Shown here one piece after another: positions 7,783-17,733 of a stretch of 64,000 bases of DNA. Positions within the stretch are counted from its first letter, which is position 1, and each line of letters starts with the position of its first letter. Made by a program: the position numbers and the translations under genes. The notes under the pieces were generated by a model. It was not told the DNA's origin. It ran no database searches and saw only the letters and a program-made list of their open reading frames with translations. The stretch is from JACDAN01 sp035265935 (GTDB taxonomy: Bacteria > Actinomycetota > Thermoleophilia > Gaiellales > Gaiellaceae), in the NCBI GenBank assembly GCA_035265935.1, contig DATFOC010000058.1, positions 1 to 64,000 on the forward strand, given 5' to 3'.

Positions 7783-8020
7783 GCGACACCGTCCGGTCCG
7801 GACGTGCATCGGCTGCGGCCGGAAGGCGCCCAAGGACGAGCTCGTGCGGTTCGTGGCGGCGGACGGATCGGTCGTCTCGGACGCCGAGGCGCCGGGCCGC
7901 GCTGCCTACACGTGCCGACGGCTCTCGTGTTTCGAGCGGGCGGCCGCGCACAACGCGTTCAGCCGCACGCTCAAAGCCAGTGTCCGGGTCGATCGACAAC
8001 TCTCTCGCCTCTACAATTGA
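7766..8020 (+). CDS. ylxR: YlxR-family (DUF448) RNA-binding protein, start codon unresolved
   Basis: The protein sequence from about 7790 onwards (RTCIGCGRK, DELVRF, PGRAAYTC, CFERA) is unmistakably YlxR, the small putative nucleic-acid-binding protein encoded between nusA and infB in many bacteria. Both CxxC-type cysteines and the GRxAY(T/V)C motif are present. The frame is +1 relative to nusA. There is no ATG, GTG or TTG in this frame for about 400 nt upstream of the domain. The best ribosome-binding site (GAGGAGAGG, about 7753-7761) precedes ACG codons at 7766 and 7772. A CTG at 7736 is another option. The start coordinate given is therefore a placeholder. Confidence 0.85.
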   Translation, partial: THTRAERHRPVRTCIGCGRKAPKDELVRFVAADGSVVSDAEAPGRAAYTCRRLSCFERAAAHNAFSRTLKASVRVDRQLSRLYN

Positions 8021-8029
8021 GCACTGACC

Positions 8030-10024
<1,995 letters not shown>

Positions 10025-10028
10025 GCGC

Positions 10029-10328
10029 GTGGGAGCCGGCTACGTCGGCATCCTCAGCGTCGAGCTCCATTTTCCCCAGGCGGGATCCCTCAAGGGCAAG
10101 CGGAAGTTCGTCAAGTCGGCGAAAGCGCAGCTCCAGAACCGCTTCGGGGCGTCCGTCGCCGAGGTCGACCACCACGAGCTCTGGCAGCGGAGCCGGCTGA
10201 CGGTCGCCTGCGTCGCCCGCGGCCATCGGGAGGTCGAGACGCTGCTCGAGGAGGCGGTCCGGTACCTCAGCGGGCAGGAATACGAGCTCGTGAGAGTGGA
10301 ACGCGACGTGGTGGCTCCGGATGAGTGA
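10029..10328 (+). CDS. ylxP: YlxP-family (DUF503) protein
   Basis: This 99-residue protein has a GTG start at 10029, five nt after the infB stop. It carries the DUF503 pattern: an N-terminal beta strand (YVGILSVELHFPQAGSLKGK), a conserved RKFVKSAKAQLQNRF helix, then VAEVDHHELWQRSRL. Members usually sit between infB and rbfA, as here. The biochemical role is not established, but operon position suggests ribosome assembly or initiation. The C-terminus overlaps the rbfA start by 8 nt. Confidence 0.9.
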   Translation: MGAGYVGILSVELHFPQAGSLKGKRKFVKSAKAQLQNRFGASVAEVDHHELWQRSRLTVACVARGHREVETLLEEAVRYLSGQEYELVRVERDVVAPDE

Positions 10329-10668
10329 CCGCATGCGACGTGTGAACGCCGCCGTCCGCGAGGTCCTCTCCGAGGCGGTCGGCGAGCTGAAGGATCCGCG
10401 GATCGGCTTCGTCACGCTCACGGGCGTCGAGACCACGCCCGACCTGCGCCAGGCGGTGGTGTTCGTCAGCGTGCTCGGGTCCGAGCGCAAGCGGGAGCAG
10501 TCGATCGACGGCCTCCAGGCTGCACACGGCCTGCTTCAGGCTCGGATCGCCCGGGAGCTGAGGCTGAAGCGGACTCCGCAGCTGACCTTCGAATACGATC
10601 CCTCGGTCGAGCGCGGCGTGCGCATGACCCAACTCATCGATGAGCTCGCCCCAGACGACGCGGAGTGA
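10321..10668 (+). CDS. rbfA: 30S ribosome-binding factor RbfA
   Basis: This 115-residue type-II KH-fold protein helps 16S rRNA 5'-end maturation and cold adaptation. Family signatures are RMRRVNAAVREVLSEAV at the N-terminus, KDPRIGFVTLTGVETTPDLRQ in the middle and LRLKRTPQLTFEYD near the end. ATG 10321 lies inside the end of ylxP, and the 3' end overlaps nrnA by 29 nt. Length is typical. Confidence 0.96.
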   Translation: MSDRMRRVNAAVREVLSEAVGELKDPRIGFVTLTGVETTPDLRQAVVFVSVLGSERKREQSIDGLQAAHGLLQARIARELRLKRTPQLTFEYDPSVERGVRMTQLIDELAPDDAE

Positions 10669-11653
10669 TCTCTTCGCAGTCGCGGAAGCGATTCGCGAGC
10701 ACGACCGCTTCCTCCTCGCGGTCCACGAGAACCCCGACGGGGACGCGCTCGGCTCGCTGCTGGCGGCGAAGCTCGCGCTCGATGCGCTCGGCAAGGAATC
10801 CCTGATGTTCCTTCCGGGCCAGGCCCCGCTGCCCGCGGAGTACAAGTTCATGCCGCTCGACGAGGTCCGGCGCGAGCTGCCCGACGACGTCGAGGAACGT
10901 GTTCTCTTCGCCCTCGACTGCGCCAACGAGAGCCGGCTCGGTTCGGGGCGAGAGGCGATCGACCGCGCGCCGCTCGTGCTCAACGTCGACCACCATCACG
11001 ACAATTCGCGCTTCGGCAACGTGAACGTCGTCGTCGCCGACGCATCCTCGACCGGCGAGATCGTCCGCGACCTCCTGGACGAGCTCGGCGTGCGGCTGAC
11101 GCCCGAGCTGGCGGAGGCGATCTACATCGCGCTCGTCACGGACACCGGTCGATTCCAGTACGCGAACACGACCCCAAAGGCGCTCAGGCTGGCCGCCGAG
11201 CTCGTGGAGGCCGGCGCCGACGTCCATCGCGTGTTCCAGTCGATCTACGAGTCGGTGCAGCTCGCGAAGCTCAAGCTGCTCGCGCGGGCCCTCGAGCGCG
11301 CACAGGTGTACGAGGGTGGCGGGATCGTCGTCTCGTACCTCCTGAAGACCGACTTCGCGGAGGTCGGCGCGGCCGAGCCGTACTCGGAGGGGATCATCGA
11401 CTTTCTCCGGGCCGTGGAGGGAGCCGACATGGCCGCGCTGATCCGGGAGCCACCGGCACCGGGCCGGCCCGCGCGGCGGATTAGCCTACGCTCGAGCTCC
11501 GACGAGGTCGACGTCTCCGCGATCGCGCGGGCCTCGGGAGACGGCGGGGGGCACCGCCAGGCCGCCGGGTTCTCCTCGTCGAAGGAGATCCCCGAGATCG
11601 TTGAGTTCATCCGCGAGCAGTACGCGGAGGCCCGTGCCGCCCAGAGGGCTTGA
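10640..11653 (+). CDS. nrnA: DHH/DHHA1 phosphoesterase, NrnA-like oligoribonuclease / pAp phosphatase
   Basis: This 337-residue protein is expected to degrade nanoRNAs (2-5 nt) and possibly pAp, finishing mRNA decay started by the RNases elsewhere in the window. The DHH domain shows HENPDGDALGS, DCANES, the NVDHHHDN signature and TDTGRFQYAN. The C-terminal DHHA1 domain shows SLRSSSDEVDVSAIA and GDGGGHRQAAGF, which binds substrate. The start at ATG 10640 overlaps rbfA by 29 nt. An rbfA-nrnA-truB order is common in Gram-positive bacteria. Confidence 0.93.
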   Translation: MSSPQTTRSDLFAVAEAIREHDRFLLAVHENPDGDALGSLLAAKLALDALGKESLMFLPGQAPLPAEYKFMPLDEVRRELPDDVEERVLFALDCANESRLGSGREAIDRAPLVLNVDHHHDNSRFGNVNVVVADASSTGEIVRDLLDELGVRLTPELAEAIYIALVTDTGRFQYANTTPKALRLAAELVEAGADVHRVFQSIYESVQLAKLKLLARALERAQVYEGGGIVVSYLLKTDFAEVGAAEPYSEGIIDFLRAVEGADMAALIREPPAPGRPARRISLRSSSDEVDVSAIARASGDGGGHRQAAGFSSSKEIPEIVEFIREQYAEARAAQRA

Positions 11654-12287
11654 TCCCTCCGGGCTCGTCCTCGTGGACAAGCCGGCGGGCCCGTCGTCCT
11701 TCGCCCTCGTGCGCGACCTCCGTGACCGCACGGGGGCGCGCGCGGGTCACGCAGGGACGCTTGATCCCTTCGCAACGGGGCTCCTGCTCCTGCTGCTTGG
11801 GCGGTTCACGAAGGAGCAGGGTCGCTTCGTCGGCCTCGACAAGCGGTACCTGACGGAGATCGACCTCTCGGCCCGCACCACCACAGGCGACCCGGAGGGA
11901 GACGTCGTCGAGGAGCTCGAGCCGCCCGACGCCGACGAGCTCGTGGTCCGGCTTGAAGCAATGCAGGGCGAGATCGAGTTGCCGATCCCCGCCGCCTCGG
12001 CTGTCAAGGTCGCGGGCGAGCGCGCGTACAGGCTGCACCGGCGGGGCGTCGCGGTGGAGATGCCGGTGCGCCGCTCGACGGTGCGAGAGCTCCGACTGGT
12101 CGGGTTCGACGGGAAAGCGGCGACCCTCGACCTCCTTGTCAGCTCCGGGACGTACGTCCGGTCGATCGCCGAGGCGCTCGGCGGGCACTGTTCGAGCCTG
12201 CGCCGGACCGAGGTCGGGCCGTTCAGCGTGGAGGACGCCGACCCGACACGGATCCTCCCGCCCAAAGAAGCCCTGGCGGCGCTGTGA
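11634..12287 (+). CDS. truB: tRNA pseudouridine(55) synthase TruB
   Basis: It makes the pseudouridine-55 of the tRNA T-loop. The start is GTG 11634, just behind GCGGAGG and overlapping nrnA by 20 nt. Key motifs are VLVDKPAGPSSF, the catalytic GHAGTLDPFATGLL (Asp in TLDP), KRYLTEI and SGTYVRSIAEALG. At 217 residues it is a short, PUA-less form relative to E. coli TruB (314). Its stop overlaps the ribF GTG. Confidence 0.95.
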   Translation: MPPRGLDPSGLVLVDKPAGPSSFALVRDLRDRTGARAGHAGTLDPFATGLLLLLLGRFTKEQGRFVGLDKRYLTEIDLSARTTTGDPEGDVVEELEPPDADELVVRLEAMQGEIELPIPAASAVKVAGERAYRLHRRGVAVEMPVRRSTVRELRLVGFDGKAATLDLLVSSGTYVRSIAEALGGHCSSLRRTEVGPFSVEDADPTRILPPKEALAAL

Positions 12288-13150
12288 GGGTCGCGTCCTC
12301 GCCGCATCAACTGGGGGCCGGCGAGCGCGCCGTCGCTCTCGGCACCTTCGACGGCGTCCATCTCGGCCATCGCCGAGTGATCGAGGCGGCGCTCGCCGCG
12401 GGCCCGCAGGCTGCCGTCGTCACGTTCGACCCGCACCCGCGAGCCGCGCTGGGGAACCGCGTCGAGCTGATCTCCACACTGGACCGGCGGCTGGAGCTGA
12501 TCGAGTCGCTCGGCGTAGCTGAGACGCTGGTTCTTCCCTTCACGCCCGACCTGTCGCTCCAGACTCCGGAGGAGTTCGCCCGCAACGTGCTCGAGCCGAT
12601 GGGCGCGCGGGTCGTGGTTGCCGGCGCGAACTTCCGCTTCGGCCGCGGGCGGTCCGGCGACCTCGCGCTGCTCGCCGAGCTCGGCTTCGACTCCCGGCCC
12701 GTACCGCTCGTCGAGGGCGTGTCCTCCAGCCGGATCCGGCAGCTCGCCGGCGCCGGAGAGGTCGACCGGGCCGCGAAACTGCTCGGCCGACCCGTGGAGG
12801 TAGAAGGGACCGTCGTCGCCGGAGACGCGAGAGGGGGGTCGCTCGGTTTCCCGACGGCCAACCTGGCCGTTCCGTCGGATCTCCTCGTACCGGCGTTCGG
12901 GATCTACGCCGGCGAGGCGCTCGGTATGCGGGCGGCCACGTCCATCGGCGTCAACCCGCACTACGGCGGCGAGGAACGCCGAGTCGAGGCCTTCCTGCTC
13001 GACTACGAGGGTGACCTCTACGGCCGCCGGCTGGTGGTCGAGCTCTGGGAGCGCCTGCGGGAGGAGCGGGCGTTCGACTCGGAGTCCGACCTGATCGAGC
13101 AGATCGGCCGCGACGTCGAGGCCGCCAGGGCCGCCGTCCGCCCCATGTAG
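12284..13150 (+). CDS. ribF: Bifunctional riboflavin kinase / FAD synthetase
   Basis: It converts riboflavin to FMN and FAD. The N-terminal nucleotidyltransferase domain has GTFDGVHLGHRRVI (residues about 19-32), TFDPHPR and a SSRIRQL motif. The C-terminal flavokinase domain has GGSLGFPTANL and a GVNPHYGG...VEAFLLDYEGDLYG stretch. At 288 residues it is slightly shorter than typical (about 310). The GTG start at 12284 overlaps the truB stop. No FMN riboswitch precedes it, consistent with its place inside the operon. Confidence 0.96.
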   Translation: MRVASSPHQLGAGERAVALGTFDGVHLGHRRVIEAALAAGPQAAVVTFDPHPRAALGNRVELISTLDRRLELIESLGVAETLVLPFTPDLSLQTPEEFARNVLEPMGARVVVAGANFRFGRGRSGDLALLAELGFDSRPVPLVEGVSSSRIRQLAGAGEVDRAAKLLGRPVEVEGTVVAGDARGGSLGFPTANLAVPSDLLVPAFGIYAGEALGMRAATSIGVNPHYGGEERRVEAFLLDYEGDLYGRRLVVELWERLREERAFDSESDLIEQIGRDVEAARAAVRPM

Positions 13151-13194
13151 GAGGGTTAGGCGCAAGTTTCCGCTCTTCGCGGGATCTGGCTCGC

Positions 13195-13425
13195 ATGGGA
13201 GAAAACGACAGTGAGGACTTCCGTCCTCTTACAACGATCGAGCGCGTGCGTTGCCTGGGCTGCAGTGCCTCCTACGTGAAGCCGGCCGGCGGAGGAACAG
13301 TCAGCGCGAATCCCGGCTGTCCTGAGTGCGGGTACGTCGGCTGGGTTCTCCAGCAGATCCCGATCACGCCGGATGGCGCGCCGAGCCGCTTCTTCTCGGG
13401 TCGCCTGCGGCGCCGGACCGGCTGA
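13195..13425 (+). CDS. Small zinc-ribbon protein
   Basis: This 76-residue protein has two CxxC pairs (CLGC and CPEC, the latter in NPGCPECGYVGW) separated by about 24 residues, the layout of a rubredoxin-like zinc ribbon. It starts at ATG 13195, 45 nt after ribF, with no strong RBS. The family appears to be a conserved small actinobacterial protein of unknown function. Its last 62 nt overlap, tail to tail, the 3' end of the gamma-glutamyltransferase gene on the other strand. Confidence 0.7.
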   Translation: MGENDSEDFRPLTTIERVRCLGCSASYVKPAGGGTVSANPGCPECGYVGWVLQQIPITPDGAPSRFFSGRLRRRTG

Positions 13426-14710
13426 CCGCGCTGACCCCGCCGAAGTAATGGTGGCGCGACTGCCAGTGCCGGACGGTGAAGCCGGCGGCCTCGAGTGCCT
13501 CTGGTACCTCGTCCGCGAAGCCGGGCTCGAGGTGGACGACGCCAACAGCCGGGTGGAGACGGGGCCGGTCCACGGCATCGCGGGCGCTCAGGCCGTCGTC
13601 GAGCACGCCGCAGACGACCTGCACGAGCGCGCTCCGAAGCCTCGTCCCGCCCGCCGCGCCGAGCGCCAGCGCTAGCCCTCCACGATCGAAGACGAGCGTT
13701 GGGGCCATCATGCTGGCCATCCGCCGGCCCGGCACCAGCTCGCCGACGAGCAGATCCGCCTCACCGAGCATCGAATTCAGGTGCAGGTCGAAGCCGGGGA
13801 GCCAGTCGCCGGACCCCAGGCCGAGGCTGGTCGTGAGCACCACGGCGTCACCGGCCGCGTCCAGGACGGTCAGATTGGTCGTATCGCCGTCTCGGTCCGG
13901 CGCCACGAGCGCCTTGGCCAGGCGAACAGGGTCAGAGCCGCTGACAGATGTGTAGAGCGGAAGCGGACTGGAGAGGCCGATTCGGGACGCGAACTCGAAG
14001 CCCGATCGCTCGACGCGGCCGGGCTCACCCCAGAAGGCTCGATAGCTACCGAGATCCGCCCGCGTGACGAGGCCGCCGCGCCCCTCCATGAGCGCCAGGA
14101 GGGCGGACTCGACCGTGGGGCTGCGCGCACCTTCCTCGGCGACCGCCTCCAGCGCGGGGACCAGGCCGGGCTGTTCGAGCCTCTCGCCCTCCTCGAGCAG
14201 CCGACCGTCCCGCTGGTAGATCCTCCCGCCCTCACGCATCGTCATCACGGGGGCGAGCATCTCGAGGCATGCCGCATGTGCGCGCGGGAACTCGGACCCC
14301 TCGCGGGCGAGGCGCCGTGCCGGCTGCACGAGCCGGGCCCAGGGAAGGCTGCCGTCCCGCCGCCAGAGTTCGCCGAGCCCGGCCAGCACGCCCGGGACAC
14401 CGCACGAGCCGATGCCGACCGCGTAGTGCAACAGCTCGGTGCCGAACGGAACCTCCAGGTGCTCGAGCTCGAGGACCCGCGGCTCCGCGCCCAGCCCCGG
14501 AACGGCGACGAAGAAGTCCAGCGTGCGCACCTCGCCGTCGCGCAGGACGATTGCGTGACCGCCGCCCAGCAGCCCTGTCATGACCGTCTCGGCCACGCAC
14601 GACGCCAGCGACGCCGCCACCGCGGCGTCCGCGGCGTTGCCGCCCTCCTCGAGGATCTCGATGCCCGCGTCGACGGTCGCGGGATGCCCCGCAGCCACGG
14701 CGGCTCTCAT
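13364..14710 (-). CDS. Gamma-glutamyltransferase family protein (cytosolic, short form)
   Basis: This 448-residue N-terminal-nucleophile hydrolase family member resembles Ggt, which cleaves or transfers gamma-glutamyl groups. It starts AVAAGHPATVDAGIEILEEGGNAADAAVA, typical of the large subunit. The autocleavage site is the TT pair in DGDTTNLTVLDAAGDAV, so the second Thr would be the nucleophile of the small subunit. The GRRMASMMAPTLV and GAAGGTRLRSALVQV segments also fit. It is 100 or more residues shorter than E. coli Ggt and has no signal peptide, so a cytoplasmic role is likely. A TAGGGT hexamer 8 nt before the ATG could give a leaderless transcript. It is divergent from rpsO. Confidence 0.88.
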   Translation of the reverse strand: MRAAVAAGHPATVDAGIEILEEGGNAADAAVAASLASCVAETVMTGLLGGGHAIVLRDGEVRTLDFFVAVPGLGAEPRVLELEHLEVPFGTELLHYAVGIGSCGVPGVLAGLGELWRRDGSLPWARLVQPARRLAREGSEFPRAHAACLEMLAPVMTMREGGRIYQRDGRLLEEGERLEQPGLVPALEAVAEEGARSPTVESALLALMEGRGGLVTRADLGSYRAFWGEPGRVERSGFEFASRIGLSSPLPLYTSVSGSDPVRLAKALVAPDRDGDTTNLTVLDAAGDAVVLTTSLGLGSGDWLPGFDLHLNSMLGEADLLVGELVPGRRMASMMAPTLVFDRGGLALALGAAGGTRLRSALVQVVCGVLDDGLSARDAVDRPRLHPAVGVVHLEPGFADEVPEALEAAGFTVRHWQSRHHYFGGVSAVSRSGAAGDPRRSGSARHPA

Positions 14711-14717
14711 GCGTTGC

Positions 14718-14723
14718 TACCCT
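14718..14723 (+). promoter_or_regulatory. Candidate -10 element of rpsO-pnp
   Basis: TACCCT occurs in the context CGTTGCTACCCT, nearly identical to the rimP promoter context at 5611-5622. It would give rpsO a leader of about 75 nt. The same bases read on the minus strand contain TAGGGT for the divergent gamma-glutamyltransferase. Confidence 0.4.
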
Positions 14724-14806
14724 AACTGCGCCCGCAGACCCGGCTCGCCGTGCAGCTTCCGCATGGCTCGGCGGGGACTGCGGATTCGTCTAGAGGAGGT
14801 CGAACG

Positions 14807-15076
14807 GTGACCCTCACCAAGGAAGCCAAGCAGGAAATCATCGGAAAGCACGGTCGCGCGGAGGCCGACACCGGCTCTGCCGAGGTTCAGATCGCGCTGT
14901 TGACGGCGCGGATCAACTACCTCACCGAGCATCTCAGGACGCACGCGAAGGATCACTACTCGCGGCGCGGCCTGCTCAAGCTCGTCGGCAAGCGCCGGCG
15001 GCTCCTGAACTACCTGCAGAAGAAGGATCTCGAGGGCTACCGGAACCTGATCAAGGAGCTCGGTCTGCGGAGATAA
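14807..15076 (+). CDS. rpsO: 30S ribosomal protein S15
   Basis: This 89-residue protein binds the 16S rRNA central domain. The start is GTG 14807 behind AGGAGG, which gives exactly the family length, unlike the longer frame from 14750. Signatures include EIIGKHGRAEADTGSAEVQI, the TEHLRTHAKDHYSRRGLL helix pair and GKRRRLLNYLQKKD. It forms the conserved rpsO-pnp pair with the next gene. Confidence 0.97.
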   Translation: MTLTKEAKQEIIGKHGRAEADTGSAEVQIALLTARINYLTEHLRTHAKDHYSRRGLLKLVGKRRRLLNYLQKKDLEGYRNLIKELGLRR

Positions 15077-15091
15077 CCCAGGCGGGCAACC

Positions 15092-15207
15092 GGAGGGTGG
15101 AAGTTTGGGCGAAAGCCTGCCGGGCGGCCAGGATGTGCGCTGGAAGCATCCTAGGAGCCGTAGGCTTTGACCCAAACCTCCACTCTCCCCGAAGAGTTGG
15201 AGGACAG
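15092..15207 (+). promoter_or_regulatory. Structured rpsO-pnp intergenic RNA (candidate pnp autoregulatory leader)
   Basis: Positions 15092-15118 pair with 15162-15188 over 27 positions with only three mismatches and one G-U pair. Inside the loop AGGATG (15130-15135) pairs with CATCCT (15147-15152). ACTCT (15182-15186), part of the 3' arm, can alternatively pair with AGAGT (15193-15197) right before the GGAGG ribosome-binding site of pnp. The two foldings are mutually exclusive. In E. coli an RNase III-cut stem in the rpsO-pnp intergenic region mediates PNPase autoregulation, so an analogous control is likely. Confidence 0.75.
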
Positions 15208-17691
15208 ATGAGTATCGCAGTGCAGGGCCCGACCCGAGTCTCGGTCGAGATCGGCGGGCAGGAGATTTCTTTCGAGACGGGGAAGCTGGCCAAGCAGGCC
15301 GACGGCGCCGTGATCGTCCGCTCCGGCGACACGATGGTGCTGTCGACGGCCCAGGGCCGCATGGAGGCCCGCGAGGGCGCCGACTTCTTCCCGCTCACCG
15401 TCGACGTCGAGGAGCGGATGTACGCCGCGGGAAAGATCCCCGGCGGCTTCTTCAAGCGCGAGGGACGCCCTACTGAGCGGGCGATCCTGACGGCGCGGAT
15501 GATCGACCGGCCGATCCGGCCGCTCTGGCCGAAGGGCTACAAGAACGAGGTGCAGGTGATCTGCACCGTCCTCTCGGCGGACATGGTCACGCCGCACGAC
15601 ATCCTCTGCATCAACGGCGCGTCGGCCGCGCTGATGATCTCGCCGTTGCCATTCATCGGCCCGGTGGGAGGCGTCCGGATCGGCCGGCAGGGCGACGAGT
15701 GGACCGTCAACCCGACGCTCCAGGAGATGGAGGAGAGCACCCTCGACCTGATCGTCGTCGGCACGAAGGACGGCCTGACGATGGTCGAGGCCGGCGGGCA
15801 GGAGATCCCCGAGACGGAGCTTCTCGAGGCGCTCGAGCTGGCGCACTCCGAGATCATCACGATCTGCGAGGCGCAGGAGGACCTCCGAGAGCAGGTCGGC
15901 AAGGCCAAGTGGCTCGACCCGCAGCTCACCACCGACCTGGAGGAGCGCATCGGCGGCCGGATCCGCCAGAAGATCCAGGACGAGGGCCTGCGTGAGGGCA
16001 GCGCGATCGTCGAGGAGATCCTCGACGAGGAGTGCCCGCCGCTCGACATGGGCTCGACGGAGGACGACATCCTCCGACAGCTCCAGCACAAGATGTCCCT
16101 GGACATGCTGCTCGACAGAATGCGCCTGGCGGCAGTCGAGGAGCCCGTCCGACAGCAGTTCGAGGACGACCTGAAGGCGCTGACCGAGGCCGAGCAGGAC
16201 TCGAAGGAGCTCAGGTCGGCCAAGCGCTCGCTGCTCTTCGACCGGGTCATCGAGACGGTCGAGCTCGGCTTTCCCGTCGGGCCGGCGACGGTCGACGGTG
16301 ACGCACCGGCGGTGAAGGACGGCCTTACGCGCCAGTTCGTGAAGCGCGCGGCCGAGTCGATCTACAAGCAGCTCGTCCGGCAGAAGATCGCTGTCGACAA
16401 GCGGCGGCCGGATGGCCGCGCGGCCGACGAGATCCGCCCGATCGAGTGCGAGGTCGGCGTCTCACCGCGGACGCACGGCTCCGCGCTCTTCACACGCGGG
16501 CAGACCCAGATCATGTCGCTGCTCACGCTGGGCACCGCCAAGGAGGGCCAGCGGATCGACGATCTCTCGCTCGAGCAGGAGCGGCGGTTCATGCACCACT
16601 ACAACTTCCCGCCCTACTCGGTCGGCGAGACCGGTTTCATGCGGGGCCCGAAGCGGCGCGACATCGGCCATGGTGCGCTCGCGCAGCGGGCGCTCGAGGC
16701 GGTCATCCCGCCGCCGGACGAGTTCCCATACACGATCCGGATCGTGTCCGAGACGCTCGAGTCGAACGGCTCGTCCTCGATGGGCTCGGTCTGCGGATCG
16801 ACGCTCGCGCTGATGGACGCTGGCGCGCCGATCAATGCGCCGGTCGCAGGCATCGCGATGGGCCTCGTCAAGGAGGGCGACGACTACGTGATCCTGACGG
16901 ACATCCAGGGCGCGGAGGACCACCTGGGCGACATGGACTTCAAGGTCGCCGGCACCCGTGAGGGCGTGACCGCGCTCCAGATGGACATCAAGATCACCGG
17001 CGTCACGCAAGAGATCATGCGGAACGCCCTCTCACAGGCCAAGGAGGCCCGCGAGTTCATCCTCGACCGGATGCTCGAGGCGATTCCGGAGTCGCGCGAG
17101 CAGCTCCGCGATCACGCCCCGCGGATCTCGACGATCAAGATCAACCCGGAGTTCATCGGGATGGTCATCGGCAAGGGCGGCGAGACGATCCGCTCGCTCG
17201 AGGCCGACTACGACGTCCAGATCGACATCGAGGAGGACGGGACGATCCTCATCTACGCCACGGAGGGCAAGAACGCCGAGGCGGCGATGGAGGCGATCAA
17301 CGCGCTCACGAAGGAGCCCGAGGTCGGCGACACGTATACCGGCAAGGTCGTGAAGACGACCCAGTTCGGCGCGTTCGTCGAGTTGAAGAAGGGCACCGAC
17401 GGCCTGCTCCACGTCTCGAACGTCGGGCCCGGGCGCGTCGGCCACATCGAGGACGTGATCAATCGCGGAGACGTCCTGGACGTCGTCGTGCAGGAGGTCG
17501 ACAAGGACCGCGGCCGCATCGGCCTCAAGCTCGTCAACAAGCACGAGAACGGCGGGATGGTCTCGCCCGAGGAGCTGATCGAGCGCGCGAAGAACGCGCC
17601 CGAGCGGCCGCGGGAGGAGCGCCCGCCGCGTCGGGACGGCGACCGGGGTCGCGGCCGTGGCGGCCGCGACCGCGAGCGGCGGCGCGACTAG
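15208..17691 (+). CDS. pnp: Polyribonucleotide nucleotidyltransferase (PNPase)
   Basis: This phosphorolytic 3'-5' exoribonuclease is central to mRNA decay. I take ATG 15208 behind TTGGAGG, giving 827 residues. In order there are RNase PH domain 1, the all-alpha domain, RNase PH domain 2 with the catalytic aspartates in GAEDHLGDMDFKVAGT, KH (from about residue 640, FIGMVIGKGGETIRSLE), S1 (about 705-775, TQFGAFVELKKGTDGLLHVS) and a basic Arg/Asp/Gly-rich tail. It is longer than E. coli PNPase (711), as usual in actinobacteria. The preceding leader is strongly structured. Confidence 0.97.
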   Translation: MSIAVQGPTRVSVEIGGQEISFETGKLAKQADGAVIVRSGDTMVLSTAQGRMEAREGADFFPLTVDVEERMYAAGKIPGGFFKREGRPTERAILTARMIDRPIRPLWPKGYKNEVQVICTVLSADMVTPHDILCINGASAALMISPLPFIGPVGGVRIGRQGDEWTVNPTLQEMEESTLDLIVVGTKDGLTMVEAGGQEIPETELLEALELAHSEIITICEAQEDLREQVGKAKWLDPQLTTDLEERIGGRIRQKIQDEGLREGSAIVEEILDEECPPLDMGSTEDDILRQLQHKMSLDMLLDRMRLAAVEEPVRQQFEDDLKALTEAEQDSKELRSAKRSLLFDRVIETVELGFPVGPATVDGDAPAVKDGLTRQFVKRAAESIYKQLVRQKIAVDKRRPDGRAADEIRPIECEVGVSPRTHGSALFTRGQTQIMSLLTLGTAKEGQRIDDLSLEQERRFMHHYNFPPYSVGETGFMRGPKRRDIGHGALAQRALEAVIPPPDEFPYTIRIVSETLESNGSSSMGSVCGSTLALMDAGAPINAPVAGIAMGLVKEGDDYVILTDIQGAEDHLGDMDFKVAGTREGVTALQMDIKITGVTQEIMRNALSQAKEAREFILDRMLEAIPESREQLRDHAPRISTIKINPEFIGMVIGKGGETIRSLEADYDVQIDIEEDGTILIYATEGKNAEAAMEAINALTKEPEVGDTYTGKVVKTTQFGAFVELKKGTDGLLHVSNVGPGRVGHIEDVINRGDVLDVVVQEVDKDRGRIGLKLVNKHENGGMVSPEELIERAKNAPERPREERPPRRDGDRGRGRGGRDRERRRD

Positions 17692-17699
17692 ACAGTGAA

Positions 17700-17727
17700 G
17701 GGCGGCCCCGGGGCCGCCCTTTCTCTT
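17700..17727. terminator. Intrinsic terminator after pnp, shared with the convergent regulator
   Basis: GGGCGGCC at 17700-17707 pairs with GGCCGCCC at 17712-17719 around CCGG, followed by TTTCTCTT. It is preceded by AA, so it can also act in the opposite direction for the response-regulator gene that ends at 17734. Confidence 0.8.
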
Positions 17728-17733
17728 CCTGGC

